Positions 14,918 to 26,054 are shown, counted from the first letter of the stretch. The stretch is 64,000 nt of DNA from Neptuniibacter pectenicola (GCF_001597735.1 NZ_LUTS01000001.1:186001-250000), one strand, 5' to 3'. Made by a program: numbers and translations. The notes: generated by a model not told the origin, from the sequence alone.

Positions 14918-16120
14918 GTGCTTGAACAGATTCTACTGGCGAGACAACCGATTCTCGATACAAACTGTGAAACGGTCGGTTATGAATTACTGTACCGAGA
15001 CGCAAAAGGTTGCCCACCGGATGAGTTCTTTAACGCCACAGCAGCAACCTGCCAAGTATTAATCAACGCATACACCGGTATTTTGCAACGCGGTAACGTA
15101 CGTACCCTTCCCGCGTTCATGAATATCAATGAAGAACTGCTGTTCCATGAGCTACCTAGTTTTGCCGCCGATAATGTGGTCTTAGAAATTACTGAAGATG
15201 TACCTATTAACGACAAAACCAGCGCACAAATTAGACGCCTATCTGATGCCGGCTTTAAAATCGCCTTAGATGATTTTATCTGGAAAGATGAATTTGCAGC
15301 GATTATGGATGTGGTCGATATCGTTAAAATCGATGTATTAGCACTTAAAGGCAAAACGCTTTTCCATACCCTAGAAAAGTTAACCGCTTATAATGTCACC
15401 CTGCTCGCTGAAAAAGTCGAAACGTTGGCCGAATTTCATCGTTTCCGTAAACTGGGATTTGCTTTATTTCAGGGCTATTTCTTTGCGATGCCTCAGGTCA
15501 TCGAAGGTAAACCTATCAGTGGTAATGAGTTAACCATGATAGAGTTGCTAGCCGAATTAGGCAACCCCGATGCGACACCTCAAGGGCTTGAGAAGATCAT
15601 ATCTAAAGACCCACACTTGGCCGTACGCCTATTGAAGATTGTTAATTCAGCGACCTTTTCATTACAACGCTCTATTTCCACCATTAATGAAGCCGTTGTA
15701 CTGTTGGGCTTTGCCGAATTAAAACGCTGGGCGGTCGTCGTATCGCTTTCCGGTACATTAGATATTCCGGATGAGCTTTGTCGTGAGCTACTTATCCGCG
15801 CAAAAATGTGTGAGCTCATTGCCCCTCACTACCATGCGGAAGCCGGTTTAGGGTTCTTAATCGGTATCCTGTCAGGCGTTGATACTCTGCTCTCTATTCC
15901 CATGGAAGATATTAGTCTCCATATTCCCCTAAGCGATGCGGTCAACGATGCATTATTGCACCGTGAAGGCGAATTAGGTTTGATGCTTAACGATGTTATC
16001 AGTTTCTCTCGTTATGAGTGGGATAAGCTCTCCCCCCTTACCGATGAGCAAACCTTATTGAAAGCCCAGTCGGAATCGATCCAATGGACAATCAATAGCC
16101 AAAAAGCAGCTTTTAACTAG
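14918..16120 (+). CDS. EAL-HDOD signalling protein (YuxH/CdgJ type)
   Basis: A 400-residue cytosolic protein starting at GTG. Residues 1-200 are an EAL-like domain: ELLYR replaces EAL, and FMNIN, LEITED, IALDDF, VKIDV and LAEKVET correspond to metal- or substrate-binding blocks. The loop after DDF reads IWKDEF where active enzymes have GTGYSS, so phosphodiesterase activity is doubtful. Residues 205-390 are an HDOD domain (ISKDPHLAVRLLKIVNSATF), a protein-interaction module. Proteins of this type influence motility and surface behaviour in other gammaproteobacteria, apparently without breaking down c-di-GMP. It has no obvious operon partner. Confidence 0.85.
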   Translation: MLEQILLARQPILDTNCETVGYELLYRDAKGCPPDEFFNATAATCQVLINAYTGILQRGNVRTLPAFMNINEELLFHELPSFAADNVVLEITEDVPINDKTSAQIRRLSDAGFKIALDDFIWKDEFAAIMDVVDIVKIDVLALKGKTLFHTLEKLTAYNVTLLAEKVETLAEFHRFRKLGFALFQGYFFAMPQVIEGKPISGNELTMIELLAELGNPDATPQGLEKIISKDPHLAVRLLKIVNSATFSLQRSISTINEAVVLLGFAELKRWAVVVSLSGTLDIPDELCRELLIRAKMCELIAPHYHAEAGLGFLIGILSGVDTLLSIPMEDISLHIPLSDAVNDALLHREGELGLMLNDVISFSRYEWDKLSPLTDEQTLLKAQSESIQWTINSQKAAFN

Positions 16121-16248
16121 CTGAAAACCCTTGAATAATAGGCCTCAAGCGCCCTCCAGCATAAAACTACCATTAATCTCACTATACCTTCTGGCATATC
16201 TGTCCTACAGTTAACGTATATGATTTATACTTTAGACAGGACGTCATC

Positions 16249-16635
16249 ATGAGCATTTTTGTCACAAGCCTTGGCGCAACTGACAATGAAATTTGCGCTC
16301 CTATATGTCAGTCGATACTTGATCAAATGAACCCTAAAGGGTTCCGGTTTAGAGGTATTCCTGCGGTAGAATCGCAGATTGTTCTCAATAAAAATCAGGT
16401 CGGTTTCACATTAATTAGCTGCCACCTCCGTACCACTCCCGTGATATTTGGTTTCGATGAGGTGAATCACTTTTTAGATATGTATAAGCAAAAAAGAAAA
16501 ATTACAAAGCGTTTACACAGCAAAGTTAAAGAGAAACTGGACGAACTTGATCAACTCGCCACAGCGGAGTGTATCCACAGTCCAAGCTGTGCACATTGTG
16601 TTATCTCCTCCGTTAGCCGTGAGCTGTTCTCATAA
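16249..16635 (+). CDS. hypothetical protein with a cysteine-rich C-terminus
   Basis: A 128-residue protein with a good ribosome site (AGGACG before the ATG), transcribed alone. I do not recognise the family. It has no signal peptide or membrane helix. The middle is basic (KQKRKITKRLHSKVKEK, about 79-96) and probably helical. The tail contains CIHSPSCAHC, where three closely spaced cysteines and two histidines could bind a metal ion. Two further cysteines lie near the N-terminus (CAPIC). It ends close to the stop of hypX, with which it is convergent. Confidence 0.65.
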   Translation: MSIFVTSLGATDNEICAPICQSILDQMNPKGFRFRGIPAVESQIVLNKNQVGFTLISCHLRTTPVIFGFDEVNHFLDMYKQKRKITKRLHSKVKEKLDELDQLATAECIHSPSCAHCVISSVSRELFS

Positions 16636-16651
16636 GCCGCTCGCAGGCTGA

Positions 16652-18397
16652 TCAACCACACTTCAACCGACGATGTGAGGCAAGGTAGCTCGGCGTCCTC
16701 GCCTTAGGGAGCTTTTCTACAAAGTGATACCGAGCCACATGATAGCTGGGATCAAATCCAAAAAAGTTTAACTTCATTTGCTCCAGTTCTTCACGACGGT
16801 AGTGCGCTAGAGGTTTTAGCGTCTCATCCTGCTTGCGCTGTACATTTTTCAGCGCCAACTGATCTGCAAAGCCAGCACTACACGAGAGCTGTACCGCTTC
16901 TGCTTTTATTTTCTCCACAAACCCATCCCGCGTTTCATCACAACAGAGATCAATAAGCCCTTTAGCTTCCGCCTCCCGTGCGGACAGTGGCAAACGGGTG
17001 TGCATCAACTCGGCCGCTGCTTCCACGCCTACCCGTTTCGGTAAGAGATAGGTCCAATACTCCGAACCATATAGATTCCCCATGGATTTATAGTGTGGAT
17101 TAAAGATCACCGGATGACGGGCAAACACTTTATCCGCCGCTAAGGCCATAAACACCCCACCCGCGCCAGCATTGCCACGCATCGCGACTAACACCATCTG
17201 CTCGGGCGAGTTGATAATCTCCAAACAGAGGTCATTCATCGCATTGATATTACGCCACGACTCTTGTGCGGGGCTCTCTGCCGCTTCAATTTGGTTAAGG
17301 TGAATACCGTTCGACCAGTACTCCTCTCCCCCCATGAGTACTAACACATTAATATTACGCTGTTTCGCGTTAGCGACCGCCTGTTGTAAACGCTGGCACT
17401 GCTGGGTATCCATAGCACCATTGTAGAAATCAAAATACAGATAGCCTACCTGCGCCTCCTCTCTGTACCTTATTTCCTGCCATGTTTCCCCTAGGGGGAC
17501 AACCTCAGGCGCCAGTGGCAACTCCGCCACACGTAACGCCTCAGGCGCTGAGGTTAGCTGATCATGTAACAGCGCAGCGGCAGGCCGTTTAAAGCCAAAC
17601 GCCTCACCTTTAGGCTCGACTAGCCTTAAATGCGTTACCCAAATTGCCCCATCCAATGTAGCAAAACAGATCGCGCCATCACGCGTTGCAATAATCGACC
17701 CTGGATCCGCCTCAACCGGTTGATTAAGCTGGGTCTCAACAATGCCGTTATAAAGGTAATACCCTTTACCAGCAATTGACTCCTTTACCCCGGGTTGTGA
17801 ATCCGCCGCTCTAATCTTCCTTAAAATAATCTCGCTGCTATCCCGCTGCCAATCAATACGGCGCTCATCTTGGGTCATTAAACAGTGCCACTGCCCTTTA
17901 ATATCAGGCTGCGCATAATTCAACGGTTGGGGCGTATAGGTTCCGGATTCGATACGTGCCAACGTTAGCTTAACCGCCGCTAACGCCCCATCGGTAATCT
18001 CATTCCGATACAAACTGCTTTTAGAGGCGGCACGCATAGGAAACTCGACACTGGCCCAAATATCACCCGCATCCATCTCTGCTACCGCTTCAATACAGGT
18101 CACGCCCCAGCTGGATCTATTTTCCATCATTGCCCAATCAACCGACGAGGGGCCACGATCGCCCTTAATACCGGGATGCACAATAATACAGCGATGATGA
18201 CGCCAGATCGTTTCGGGTATAGCGCGCTTAAGAAAAGGTGCCAAAATAAGCTCCGGTTTAAAAAGCTCAACCGCCTGTTCTGCCACCGCATCATTAATAT
18301 CAAACTCAATCGAAACTTGATGCCCCAATTGACGTAGTTCGACAAACAACCGTTGCGTTAGACTATTAAAACCATGGGTCAAAAATAAAATACGCAT
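16652..18397 (-). CDS. hypX: hydrogenase maturation factor HypX (CO-ligand synthesis)
   Basis: A 581-residue protein when started at the ATG at 18397 (MRILFLTHGFN), which overlaps the hypE stop by one base; a longer frame to 18433 would run into hypE. Residues 1-300 resemble a formyl-tetrahydrofolate transferase (HPGIKGDRGPSSVDWAM, EMDAGDIW). Residues 330-560 are an enoyl-CoA hydratase-like domain (AMRGNAGAGGVFMALAADKVF). HypX makes CO from formyl-THF through formyl-CoA for the Fe(CN)2CO centre of [NiFe] hydrogenases, and is found where the enzyme is made in air. It is the last gene of the maturation operon. Its presence suggests an O2-exposed or O2-tolerant hydrogenase. Confidence 0.92.
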   Translation of the reverse strand: MRILFLTHGFNSLTQRLFVELRQLGHQVSIEFDINDAVAEQAVELFKPELILAPFLKRAIPETIWRHHRCIIVHPGIKGDRGPSSVDWAMMENRSSWGVTCIEAVAEMDAGDIWASVEFPMRAASKSSLYRNEITDGALAAVKLTLARIESGTYTPQPLNYAQPDIKGQWHCLMTQDERRIDWQRDSSEIILRKIRAADSQPGVKESIAGKGYYLYNGIVETQLNQPVEADPGSIIATRDGAICFATLDGAIWVTHLRLVEPKGEAFGFKRPAAALLHDQLTSAPEALRVAELPLAPEVVPLGETWQEIRYREEAQVGYLYFDFYNGAMDTQQCQRLQQAVANAKQRNINVLVLMGGEEYWSNGIHLNQIEAAESPAQESWRNINAMNDLCLEIINSPEQMVLVAMRGNAGAGGVFMALAADKVFARHPVIFNPHYKSMGNLYGSEYWTYLLPKRVGVEAAAELMHTRLPLSAREAEAKGLIDLCCDETRDGFVEKIKAEAVQLSCSAGFADQLALKNVQRKQDETLKPLAHYRREELEQMKLNFFGFDPSYHVARYHFVEKLPKARTPSYLASHRRLKCG

Positions 18398-19473
18398 TAA
18401 CAGATCCTCGGTAGCTGCTCGCCATTGATCCAATCAACCATACGGTTGCCACCAAACGCTGTCTGCATCTGCACAAATTGCAGATCATCTTCAATCACAT
18501 CACCAATAATGGCAGCATCCATACCTTTCGGATGTGCGCGCATCACCGCCAGTAGCTGTTCCGCTTTAGCTGCTGGACAAAACGCCACCAGCTTGCCCTC
18601 GTTCGCGACAAAGAGCGGGTCTAAGCCTAAAAACTCACACGCGGCTTTAACTTGGGGCTTAACAGGAATTTCTGTCTCATAGACCTGCATACCGACCTTG
18701 GATTGCTGGGCGATCTCATTTAACGTAGCAGATAGGCCTCCCCTGGTTGGGTCTCTCAAACAGTGGATATCAGGTACAACCTCCACCATCGCGGCGACAA
18801 GATCATTTAATGACTGCGTGTCCGACTCAATGGTGGTTTCAAAGGTCAGATTTTCACGCAACGACATAATGGCAACCCCATGATCGCCAAGGCTACCGGA
18901 AACAATTATTTTATCCCCCGCCGTCACACGATCAGCCCCCATCGATACGCCCTCCGGCACTACGCCGATACCGGTCGTCGTGATAAAACAGCCATCACCT
19001 TTGCCCCGTTCAACAACTTTGGTATCTCCCGTCACAATATAGACCCCAGCCTCCTCCGCAGCGACGGCCATTGAGGTTACAATCGCCTGCAAATCGGCCA
19101 GAGGGTAACCCTCCTCTAAAATAAAACCCGCTGAGAGATATTTAGGCACAGCCCCTGACATAGCAACATCGTTCACGGTGCCATGTACCGACAAACACCC
19201 TATATCACCACCAGGGAAAAACAGAGGCGATATCACATGACTATCGGTAGCCATTACAACCCGACCCGCAGGTAACTGAAAGCATGCCTGATCATTCATC
19301 TCATCCAACCACGGGTTAGAAAAGGCATTTAAAAATAGCTCATCGATCAGTTGCGCCATGGCTTTACCGCCACTGCCATGCACCATCTCGACCTTACCTT
19401 TACTTAGATCAAGTGTGTGCGAGTAATGCCGTTTATTCCCATCGGTGCTATCGGTTCTACTTTGCTCAGTCAT
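18397..19473 (-). CDS. hypE: hydrogenase maturation protein HypE
   Basis: A 358-residue member of the PurM/SelD-like ATPase family. The glycine-rich start VHGSGGKAMAQLIDELF and the catalytic regions ATDSHVISPLFFPGGDIG and VTGDTKVVERGKGDGCF are present. The protein ends PRIC, the C-terminal cysteine that HypF carbamoylates and HypE dehydrates to thiocyanate, the source of the CN ligands of the active site. It works with HypF before and HypC-HypD after. It lies 27 bases downstream of hypD in the same operon. Confidence 0.97.
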   Translation of the reverse strand: MTEQSRTDSTDGNKRHYSHTLDLSKGKVEMVHGSGGKAMAQLIDELFLNAFSNPWLDEMNDQACFQLPAGRVVMATDSHVISPLFFPGGDIGCLSVHGTVNDVAMSGAVPKYLSAGFILEEGYPLADLQAIVTSMAVAAEEAGVYIVTGDTKVVERGKGDGCFITTTGIGVVPEGVSMGADRVTAGDKIIVSGSLGDHGVAIMSLRENLTFETTIESDTQSLNDLVAAMVEVVPDIHCLRDPTRGGLSATLNEIAQQSKVGMQVYETEIPVKPQVKAACEFLGLDPLFVANEGKLVAFCPAAKAEQLLAVMRAHPKGMDAAIIGDVIEDDLQFVQMQTAFGGNRMVDWINGEQLPRIC

Positions 19474-19500
19474 CTTTTTATTCTCGTATTATTCTTATCG

Positions 19501-20658
19501 TTAGGCCGCGGGATGGGATTGGTCGGTAGCAAAAGTTCGCTCTTGGTAGCGGCCATAACTGTAATACGCGGCACACGCCCCTTCACTGGACACCATGCAA
19601 GAGCCCAGAGGGTTCTCAGGAGTACAGGGGTCACCAAATAGGGTGCAATCACGGGGCGATTTAACCCCCCGTAAAATGGCTCCGCACTCACATGATTTAT
19701 TTTCACGAGTGCTGCGATAATTCACAATAAAGCGTTTTTCAGCATCAAATTCGGACAGGGAATCCTTTATTTTTAACGCACTATAGGGCACCACACCTAA
19801 GCCCCGCCATTCAAACGAGCGTCTTAATTCGAAGGTATCCGCAACCACTTGTTTTGCTCGACTGTTGCCCATGTACGTCACCGCACGGGAAAACTCATTC
19901 TCAACCTCGGCACGTCCCTCATTTATCTGGCGTACCAACATTAAAATGGCCTGTAACACATCGAGGGGTTCAAACCCCGCGATCACGACAGGTTTCTGGT
20001 ACTCTTCGGCAAAGTAGTGGTAAGGCTGTGAACCGATTACCGTACTCACATGGGCTGGACCAACAAAACCATCTAACGGCAACACCCCCAGCTCTCTGAC
20101 TTCTGGCGACTCAAGAATGTTGCTAATCGCTGCGGGGGTTAAAACATGGTTACAGTAAACCGTGAAATTTTTAAGGCCGAGCTTTTTCGCTTGGTTGATC
20201 ACCAATGCGGTAGGCGGTGTTGTGGTTTCAAACCCAATCGCAAAGAAAACCACCTCTTTCTCTGGGTTCTCTTGTGCTATTCGCAAGGCATCCATACATG
20301 AATAAACCATGCGTACATCAGCCCCTTCCGCTTTCGCTTTAAGCAAACTTCGCTTTCTTGAACCCGGCACACGTAACATATCGCCATAGGAGCACAACGT
20401 GACCCCATGGGTGACCGCAAGCTCAATCGCCGCATCAAGTCGTGGGATAGGTAACACACATACCGGACAACCCGGGCCATGAATCATTTTTACATTATCA
20501 GGGAGCAGATCAGGGATGCCATAGCGGAAAATCGCATGTGTATGGCCCCCACAAAACTCCATGAAGTGATACGCTCGCTCAGGCGTTGCTTCAGCACAGA
20601 TTTTAGCAGCGATCTCGCGAGCTAAACCGCCGTCTCGGTATTCATCAACGTACTTCAT
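19501..20658 (-). CDS. hypD: hydrogenase maturation protein HypD
   Basis: A 385-residue iron-sulphur protein, scaffold for assembly of Fe(CN)2CO with HypC. It carries [15 protein letters not shown] (about 33-47), [13 protein letters not shown] (about 65-77) and the C-terminal cysteine cluster CECGAILRG...[17 protein letters not shown] that binds a [4Fe-4S] cluster. All expected cysteines are present and the length is standard. The start overlaps the hypC stop by four bases, a sign of translational coupling. Confidence 0.97.
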   Translation of the reverse strand: MKYVDEYRDGGLAREIAAKICAEATPERAYHFMEFCGGHTHAIFRYGIPDLLPDNVKMIHGPGCPVCVLPIPRLDAAIELAVTHGVTLCSYGDMLRVPGSRKRSLLKAKAEGADVRMVYSCMDALRIAQENPEKEVVFFAIGFETTTPPTALVINQAKKLGLKNFTVYCNHVLTPAAISNILESPEVRELGVLPLDGFVGPAHVSTVIGSQPYHYFAEEYQKPVVIAGFEPLDVLQAILMLVRQINEGRAEVENEFSRAVTYMGNSRAKQVVADTFELRRSFEWRGLGVVPYSALKIKDSLSEFDAEKRFIVNYRSTRENKSCECGAILRGVKSPRDCTLFGDPCTPENPLGSCMVSSEGACAAYYSYGRYQERTFATDQSHPAA

Positions 20659-20903
20659 TGGGCGGCCTCAATGATATCCTGTTGACTCAACGCATCCAGC
20701 TCAGCAAATAACGCGAGTGTACGCTCAGCTTCGTCGGGATCAATTTTATTCAACGCGTAACCTACATGCATAATGACAAAGTCTCCCACCGCTAAATCGG
20801 CAATTAATGCCACGTTGATCTCTTTTCTTACGCCACCGATATCAGCCATGGCTGTTTCATCACCCAAAATCTCTTCTATTCGTACAGGGATCGCTAAACA
20901 CAT
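20655..20903 (-). CDS. hypC: hydrogenase assembly chaperone HypC
   Basis: An 82-residue chaperone starting MCLAIPVRI. The cysteine at position 2 is the iron-ligand-binding residue used when HypC carries the Fe(CN)2CO group from HypD to the large subunit. [16 protein letters not shown] near residue 40-55 is the other family signature. It overlaps hypF by ten bases and hypD by four. A paralogue, HupF, is encoded earlier in the operon. Confidence 0.96.
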   Translation of the reverse strand: MCLAIPVRIEEILGDETAMADIGGVRKEINVALIADLAVGDFVIMHVGYALNKIDPDEAERTLALFAELDALSQQDIIEAAQ

Positions 20904-23341
20904 CGTTTTATCTCCGCTGAATTAACCGCGCTGTCACTGACGACCTGACCCACATGGTTACAGGTCTGCAACTGTGTATTATTTTTATTAAGACTATTCT
21001 GATCAAAGGATGCGCTTTTTTTCACCTCCATCTCGAGTGCAATGTGCGCTTGTCCCAACGCAATACCGCCATCATTACAGGGCAGCTTTTCGGCGCAATA
21101 AAGGTCAATATTGTTAGCCTGAAGCTGTCTTGTTACCCCGTCCGTTAACAGCGCATTCAAAAAGCACCCTCCCGCCAGCACGACCTTAGTCACCGCTGTC
21201 CGTTGACTCTGTCCACTGATCCACCGAGCTAACCCATCGATCAACTGTTGATGAAAAAGTGCTGCGCCGTAACCCGCATCCTCACAATCGGAGATGGCGG
21301 CTAACAAGGGAGCACAATTGAGGTTGCCATCAACGCTTTCAATCAGCGGAGAGGCCTCCGGCCAAGGGTGATTTTGAAGGTAGGTATACGCTAATGACTC
21401 AAGCATCATGGCCGCTTGGGCTTCATACTGATTGGTCGTCGTAATGCCGAGTAACCCTGCCACGGTATCAAAAAGACGTCCCGCACTGGTGGTGGTTGGG
21501 CAGTTGAGTTGTTTATCAAGTAGCTGACCGATAAGGTCTGCCCCCGGTTGATCAGCAAAGCGTTGCGAGATCTCTTCACCTCGCCCCAAATCGTACAGCG
21601 CGGCGGCGGCCATGCGCCAAGGCTCCTTAGCTGCCCGTTCGCCCCCGGGGAGTGTCAGCGGTGACAAATGAGCCAACCGTGTAAACTCACCCTGATGAAC
21701 ATAGAGCAGCTCACCGCCCCAGAGCTCACCCTCCAATCCTAACCCAAACCCATCTAAGGCAACGCCTAAGACGGGTGTCTTAATCTGATGCTCCGCTACC
21801 ACCGAGGCGATGTGGGCATGGTGGTGTTGTACCTTGATCAAAGGAATCGAGTGTTCTTGGCTGTAATGCTCGGCAAACTGTGTACTGTAAAAATCAGGAT
21901 GGAGGTCAGACACGACGAGGTCCGGCTTAATACCTAAGAGGGATGTTAAATGCTCAACCGTCGTATGCAGTGCGCGACAGCATTCAGGGTTATCTAAATC
22001 ACCCATATATTGCGACACATAAGCACGATCACCTTTTGTTAAACATAAGGTATTTTTAAAAAATGAACCGACCGCAAGCACCGATTTATCTACGGCAGAA
22101 AACCCATAAGATAACGGTATAAATTGTGGAGAAAGACCTCGGCCACGCCTAATTAAACGGGGTTTCTCCCCAACAGCACTCACAACCGAATCATCACAGC
22201 GCACATAAATATCCCGATTATGCAGCAAAAAACCATCTGCAATACCGGTTAATTCAGTCAACGCTTTTTGGTTATCAATCAGCAACGGATTACCACAGCG
22301 GTTAGCGCTGGTCATGACTAATAACAGTGCCTGCGGTTGATCTAACCATTTCAGGCCCGTAGGTTCACCGGCCGCTTTATGAAAAAGAAGATGGTGTACA
22401 GGAGAATGGGGCAACATAACCCCCATCCAAGCCAACTGCGGCGCGAGCACTTTAGATAATGTAGACGATTGATTCTCTTTTATTGGGCACAGAACAATCG
22501 GTGCATCCATCGCCTGTAAGCGCTGGGTTCGCTCAACAGTCAAATCAATATAAGGGGCTAATGAGGCGGGGTTTGCTGCCATAATAGCAAACGGCTTTTG
22601 GCCTCTCTGTTTGAGTACCCTTAATCGTTTTACTGCTTCATCGTTACGGCCATCACAGGCTAAATGAAAACCGCCGATCCCTTTAATCGCGACAATCCCT
22701 CCCCTATTAATCACCTCTAAGGTCTCGGCGATCGGATCAATGGATGCCTGCTTTTCCCCTTTTGCATTGTGAAAAAAGAGTGTGGGGCCGCAGGTTGCAC
22801 AAGCATTCGGTTGCGCATGGAAACGTCGATTATCAGCCGCTTTATACTCATCTAAACAGGGCTGACAAAAGGCGAAATCAGCCATCGTCGTATGTTTACG
22901 GTCATAAGGTAGGGCTTTGATCAAACTGTATCGTGGGCCGCAGTGGGTACAGTTAATAAAAGGGTAACGATAACGTCGGTTATGAGGGTCAAAGAGCTCG
23001 GCTAGGCACTCGCGACATACCGCCGCATCCGGTGTAACGCCAAGATCCAGTGCGCCGGTTTCACTCGTTTTAATCGAAAAGTCGGTTAGGGTCGGCACTA
23101 CTTGGGCCGGAGTCATATCAATGGTCTCAATCAACGACATCGAAGGCTGTTCATCCAGCAGCCGTTGTTTGAATTGCGTTAAAACCGCCGTCTCCGCTTG
23201 CGCATGAATAACCACACCTTGGGGGCCATTTTTAACAAAACCACAGACCCCTAACCGTGCCGCCAAGTTATACACAAAAGGGCGAAAGCCAACCCCTTGG
23301 ACCTGACCTTTAACACGAAGGTTGTATGCTGAGATGCTCAT
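20894..23341 (-). CDS. hypF: carbamoyltransferase HypF
   Basis: An 815-residue protein with the four HypF parts in order. An acylphosphatase domain ([16 protein letters not shown], 11-26) comes first, then two zinc-finger motifs (CRECLAEL...CTHCG and CQPCLDEY...CATCG, about 110-190). A YrdC-like domain (about 200-390) follows, then a Kae1/TobZ-like carbamoyltransferase domain (about 420-780, with [15 protein letters not shown] as the metal-binding histidine block). It uses carbamoyl phosphate and ATP to carbamoylate the HypE C-terminal cysteine. It is somewhat longer than E. coli HypF (750) through its C-terminal tail. It follows hupR after a 34-base gap. Confidence 0.96.
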   Translation of the reverse strand: MSISAYNLRVKGQVQGVGFRPFVYNLAARLGVCGFVKNGPQGVVIHAQAETAVLTQFKQRLLDEQPSMSLIETIDMTPAQVVPTLTDFSIKTSETGALDLGVTPDAAVCRECLAELFDPHNRRYRYPFINCTHCGPRYSLIKALPYDRKHTTMADFAFCQPCLDEYKAADNRRFHAQPNACATCGPTLFFHNAKGEKQASIDPIAETLEVINRGGIVAIKGIGGFHLACDGRNDEAVKRLRVLKQRGQKPFAIMAANPASLAPYIDLTVERTQRLQAMDAPIVLCPIKENQSSTLSKVLAPQLAWMGVMLPHSPVHHLLFHKAAGEPTGLKWLDQPQALLLVMTSANRCGNPLLIDNQKALTELTGIADGFLLHNRDIYVRCDDSVVSAVGEKPRLIRRGRGLSPQFIPLSYGFSAVDKSVLAVGSFFKNTLCLTKGDRAYVSQYMGDLDNPECCRALHTTVEHLTSLLGIKPDLVVSDLHPDFYSTQFAEHYSQEHSIPLIKVQHHHAHIASVVAEHQIKTPVLGVALDGFGLGLEGELWGGELLYVHQGEFTRLAHLSPLTLPGGERAAKEPWRMAAAALYDLGRGEEISQRFADQPGADLIGQLLDKQLNCPTTTSAGRLFDTVAGLLGITTTNQYEAQAAMMLESLAYTYLQNHPWPEASPLIESVDGNLNCAPLLAAISDCEDAGYGAALFHQQLIDGLARWISGQSQRTAVTKVVLAGGCFLNALLTDGVTRQLQANNIDLYCAEKLPCNDGGIALGQAHIALEMEVKKSASFDQNSLNKNNTQLQTCNHVGQVVSDSAVNSAEIKRCV

Positions 23342-23375
23342 AACGCCCCTCCCCCTACGTCTACTAAATCACACA

Positions 23376-24830
23376 CTAATGAAAGTCTTTATTCAGGCCA
23401 TAACGTTCCAGTTTAGAACGTAGCCCAACACGGGATAATCCTAATTCCCGCGACGCTTGGCTTTTGTTCCAGCGGTGGCGGATCAGCGTTTCCCGTAAAA
23501 TTCGTTTTTCTAGACTCTCTATGCGCTCTTTTAACGAACCATCCAACCCCGCTAGCACTTCAGTTTCCTGTGTTTCCTCGCGCGGTGCCGCACGTAATAC
23601 CCGTGGACTTAATAGATTCGCAGACAGCCACTCACTTTCTGATAATACGAGCATTCGCCGCACCTCATTTTGCAACTCTCGCACATTACCCGGCCAGCAA
23701 TATTGGCTCATGCAGTTGAGCGTTTCCTCGGTGAAACCTTTAACCGGCTTATCAAACTCCACCATGGCTTTGGCCAAAAAGCAGTCGGCAAGCACTGGGA
23801 TATCGACCACCCTTTTTTCGAGTGCTGGCAGTTCCAGTGTGACTTCAGCAAGACGAAAATAAAGGTCTTGCCGAAAGCGCCCTGCCCTTACCTCCTCTTC
23901 GAGGTCTCGGTTAGTGGATGCGATAATCCGCACATCTATTTTTCGACGTTGATGCTCCCCTAGTCTACGAACCTCTCGCTCTTGAAGCACACGTAAAAGT
24001 TTGACTTGGAAAGAGGGGCTAATCTCACCAATTTCATCGAGGAAGATGGTCCCGCCATCCGCTTGCTCAAACAGACCTATATGGTCCATGATCGCTCCCG
24101 TAAAGGAGCCTTTCTTATGGCCAAACAGTTCGGACGCTAAAAGCTCATCGGGCATTGCACCACAGTTTTCCACCACAAAGGGCCGTTCAGCGCGCAAACT
24201 GTTGTAATGTAACGCGCGAGCGAACAGCTCTTTACCTGCCCCAGACGGGCCGGTTATCAATACCGAAACATCATAAGGTGAAATTTTCGCCGCCTGATCA
24301 CATAGTTGATTGAGTGGGCTTTGTTTGTGCCGGCGGATCTCATCTAATTGAAAGGCTTGTTGCAGACGCTGTTTTTTCTGCTCGATATTCTTCTCAGCTT
24401 GATCACTGGTGAGCCGCATCTCCATCGCCAAGAGCTCATTTTCATTTTGCAGCGCAAACAGGCGACAGGCCCCACGCATAATCAACAATAGATTATCCGG
24501 GTGCCAAGGTTTGGTAATATATTGCAGGATACCCGCCTCGTTAAGGCCTCGGATAATATCTTCGGAATCCGTATAACCGGATAAGATAAGCCGCGCGGTT
24601 TGAGGCCATTTTTGACGGACCTCCGTTAAAAACTCAACCCCCGTTTTTCCCGGCATTCGCTGATCACATAAGATCGCTTGTACCTCATGCTGCGCTAACA
24701 GGGCCATTGCTTGATCCGCATCAGACGCGGTGAGCACATCAAACTCTTCATCAAGGGTACGTTCTAATGTTTCTAAAGAACGGATCTCATCATCCACACA
24801 GAGCACGGTGGGTCGCTTTAGTAACTGCAT
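23376..24830 (-). CDS. hupR: NtrC-family response regulator of hydrogenase genes (HupR/HoxA)
   Basis: A 484-residue response regulator. The receiver domain (1-125) has CVDDE at 10-14 and the phospho-acceptor aspartate in ILCDQRMPG near 56. The AAA+ domain (about 165-400) has Walker A GPSGAGKE, GSFTGA in the sigma-54 contact loop (GAFTGA is usual) and Walker B GGTIFLDEIGEIS. A Fis-type helix-turn-helix (SQASRELGLSRVGLRSKL) ends the protein. Position in the operon between hypB and hypF matches HupR/HoxA. Its partner kinase is HupT (36957-38285), controlled by the H2 sensor HupUV. The retained GSFTGA loop and the sigma-54 promoter before hupE favour sigma-54-dependent activation. Confidence 0.92.
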   Translation of the reverse strand: MQLLKRPTVLCVDDEIRSLETLERTLDEEFDVLTASDADQAMALLAQHEVQAILCDQRMPGKTGVEFLTEVRQKWPQTARLILSGYTDSEDIIRGLNEAGILQYITKPWHPDNLLLIMRGACRLFALQNENELLAMEMRLTSDQAEKNIEQKKQRLQQAFQLDEIRRHKQSPLNQLCDQAAKISPYDVSVLITGPSGAGKELFARALHYNSLRAERPFVVENCGAMPDELLASELFGHKKGSFTGAIMDHIGLFEQADGGTIFLDEIGEISPSFQVKLLRVLQEREVRRLGEHQRRKIDVRIIASTNRDLEEEVRAGRFRQDLYFRLAEVTLELPALEKRVVDIPVLADCFLAKAMVEFDKPVKGFTEETLNCMSQYCWPGNVRELQNEVRRMLVLSESEWLSANLLSPRVLRAAPREETQETEVLAGLDGSLKERIESLEKRILRETLIRHRWNKSQASRELGLSRVGLRSKLERYGLNKDFH

Positions 24831-24831
24831 A

Positions 24832-25710
24832 TTAGAGTAACGCCTTAAACTGGTTGATTTCAGTTTCTAAGGCATCGATACGCTGTTTAATCATGGCCTG
24901 ACGCTTGTGCTCTAACCACTCAACCCAGACCGCCATGCCTTCACCGCTTTTGGCTGATAACTGTATCACCTCAATGGATGGGTTTACCTGCTTGGCATAA
25001 GCGATACATTTATCTACGTCGAAATCCAGATAGGGTAATAGGTCTGTTTTATTTAGAACCATAAGGTCCGCAGCATAAAACATATCAGGGTACTTGAGCG
25101 GCTTATCCTCACCTTCAGTCACGGAAAGAATGGCCACCTTATGCGCCTCGCCTAAATCAAAGGCGGCGGGACAGACTAAATTACCTACATTTTCGATAAA
25201 GAGGATCCCCCCTTGAAAGGCGGTCAGATTATCAAGGGCGTGCCCGACCATGTGCGCATCTAAATGACAGCCTTTACCTGTATTCACTTGAATGGCAGGG
25301 ACACCGGTTTCACGAATACGCTCAGCATCGTTCGCCGTCTGTTGATCACCTTCGATCACCGCCACATGACGGTCGCCTTTGATCTGTTGGATAGTCTCCG
25401 TTAACAGTGTGGTTTTACCTGAACCGGGGCTGGAAACAAGGTTCAACGCAAAGATACTTTGCGCTTCAAACCGTGCTCGATTAAGCCCTGCATAACGATC
25501 ATTTTTACCCAAAATATCCTGTTCAATCTGCACCATCCGACTTTGACTCATGCCTGCTACATGGGCATGTGCAGGACCTTGACCAAAATCTAGATCATCG
25601 CCCTGTTGTACAATCATCTGCTCACTCTCATCAGCATGAGGATGGGCGTGCTCATGAGCTGGACCTTCAATCTTTACATCACCTTCGCTACAGCCACAAA
25701 CGGTACACAT
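24832..25710 (-). CDS. hypB: nickel-inserting GTPase HypB
   Basis: A 292-residue GTPase of the SIMIBI class. The N-terminus [10 protein letters not shown] carries the CXXCGC nickel motif and is followed by a short His-rich stretch ([10 protein letters not shown]) that may store nickel. The G domain starts near residue 75: P-loop [11 protein letters not shown], switch region [13 protein letters not shown], nickel/zinc-site motif GKGCHLDA, and NKTDLLPYL. It delivers Ni2+ to the hydrogenase large subunit with HypA. A helical C-terminal tail extends past the G domain. It lies 2 bases from both hypA and hupR. Confidence 0.96.
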   Translation of the reverse strand: MCTVCGCSEGDVKIEGPAHEHAHPHADESEQMIVQQGDDLDFGQGPAHAHVAGMSQSRMVQIEQDILGKNDRYAGLNRARFEAQSIFALNLVSSPGSGKTTLLTETIQQIKGDRHVAVIEGDQQTANDAERIRETGVPAIQVNTGKGCHLDAHMVGHALDNLTAFQGGILFIENVGNLVCPAAFDLGEAHKVAILSVTEGEDKPLKYPDMFYAADLMVLNKTDLLPYLDFDVDKCIAYAKQVNPSIEVIQLSAKSGEGMAVWVEWLEHKRQAMIKQRIDALETEINQFKALL

Positions 25711-25712
25711 AA

Positions 25713-26054
25713 CTATTCAACCTCCAGCTCTTTAATTCTCATCTCATCCCCCTGAACCACTTGTAACTGATAGCTGCCACAATCGACACAACTATCATAG
25801 CGTTCAGTAATCGGGACGTTTTTAAGGCACTGCATACAAAATGCCTCACCTTTTATTTTTATTATATTAAGTACGGCACCTTCCGCTAAGGTATCGCGCG
25901 TAACGGCCTCAAAACAGAAGCTCAATGCCTCCGTTTCGATCATGGCTAAAGGGCCTATTTCTAACCATACCGTTTTAACTCGGGTATAGCATTGCGCTTT
26001 AGCTTGATCTTCCAGTACCTGAACAATCCCTTCCGCTATCGACATTTCATGCAT
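25713..26054 (-). CDS. hypA: nickel metallochaperone HypA
   Basis: A 113-residue protein. MHEMS at the N-terminus provides the His2 nickel site. Two CXXC pairs (CMQCLKN near residue 70 and CVDCGSY near 91) form the structural zinc site. HypA passes Ni2+ to the hydrogenase precursor in concert with HypB, which follows after 2 bases. Length and motifs are standard. Confidence 0.96.
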   Translation of the reverse strand: MHEMSIAEGIVQVLEDQAKAQCYTRVKTVWLEIGPLAMIETEALSFCFEAVTRDTLAEGAVLNIIKIKGEAFCMQCLKNVPITERYDSCVDCGSYQLQVVQGDEMRIKELEVE

